Positions 62,213 through 64,000 of a stretch of DNA of 64,000 nucleotides are shown here, in pieces (within the stretch, counting starts at the first letter, position 1; every line of letters begins with the position of its first letter). Location: the NCBI RefSeq assembly GCF_003255815.1, contig NC_037670.1:70955624-71019623 (forward strand), written 5' to 3'. Source of the DNA: Theropithecus gelada (lineage: Eukaryota; Chordata; Mammalia; Primates; Cercopithecidae). The position numbers were made by a program, and so were the translations under genes. The notes below the pieces were generated by a model that saw only the letters and a program-made list of their open reading frames with translations, did no database searches and was not told where the DNA came from.

Positions 62213-64000
<1,788 letters not shown>

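Overview
The window is a 64 kb piece of a catarrhine-primate genome (human or a close ape or monkey; the sequence alone does not decide which). Alu elements, old L1, L2, MIR, MaLR and hAT remnants fill the non-coding parts. The only gene I can support is GLI3, on the + strand. GLI3 is the zinc-finger transcription factor that acts as activator and proteolytically processed repressor at the end of the Hedgehog pathway. Eight coding exons are present, with intact frames and canonical AG/GT splice sites. They correspond to human exons 8 to 15 (about codons 343 to 974). Both ends of the gene lie outside the window: exons 1-7, including the SUFU-binding motif just before exon 8, are upstream, and most of exon 15 is downstream.

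Layout: end of intron 7 (1-3744, beginning with the tail of an MLT1-like LTR); exon 8 (3745-3958); exon 9 (4799-4912); exon 10 (6563-6703, start of zinc finger 1); a 44.8 kb intron 10 (6704-51513); exon 11 (51514-51663, end of finger 1, finger 2, start of finger 3); exon 12 (52540-52704, end of finger 3, finger 4); exon 13 (57619-57909, finger 5 and the start of the region governing processing); exon 14 (62222-62549); and the first 491 bases of the large last exon 15 (63510-64000), which carries the PKA phosphorylation cluster S849/S865/S877/S907.

The introns hold nine Alu-family insertions, several with clear target-site duplications. They also hold antisense L1M fragments, two MER20 pieces, two copies of one hAT-type MITE, a MADE1 palindrome, and one MaLR-like solo LTR split by an Alu. 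That Alu's poly-A tail contains the only assembly gap (324 N). Several repeat-free stretches rich in TAAT/ATTA motifs look like conserved intronic enhancers of the kind GLI3 introns are known to contain, but conservation cannot be measured from one sequence.

Most worth a second look: a roughly 0.22 kb sequence present twice, 2.2 kb apart, that I cannot assign to a family; a MADE1/miR-548-type hairpin whose two arms appear to have changed in matching pairs; a Thr codon at GLI3 position 488, where I recall Ala in human; and the nested LTR/Alu/gap. I found no sign of a new protein-coding system.
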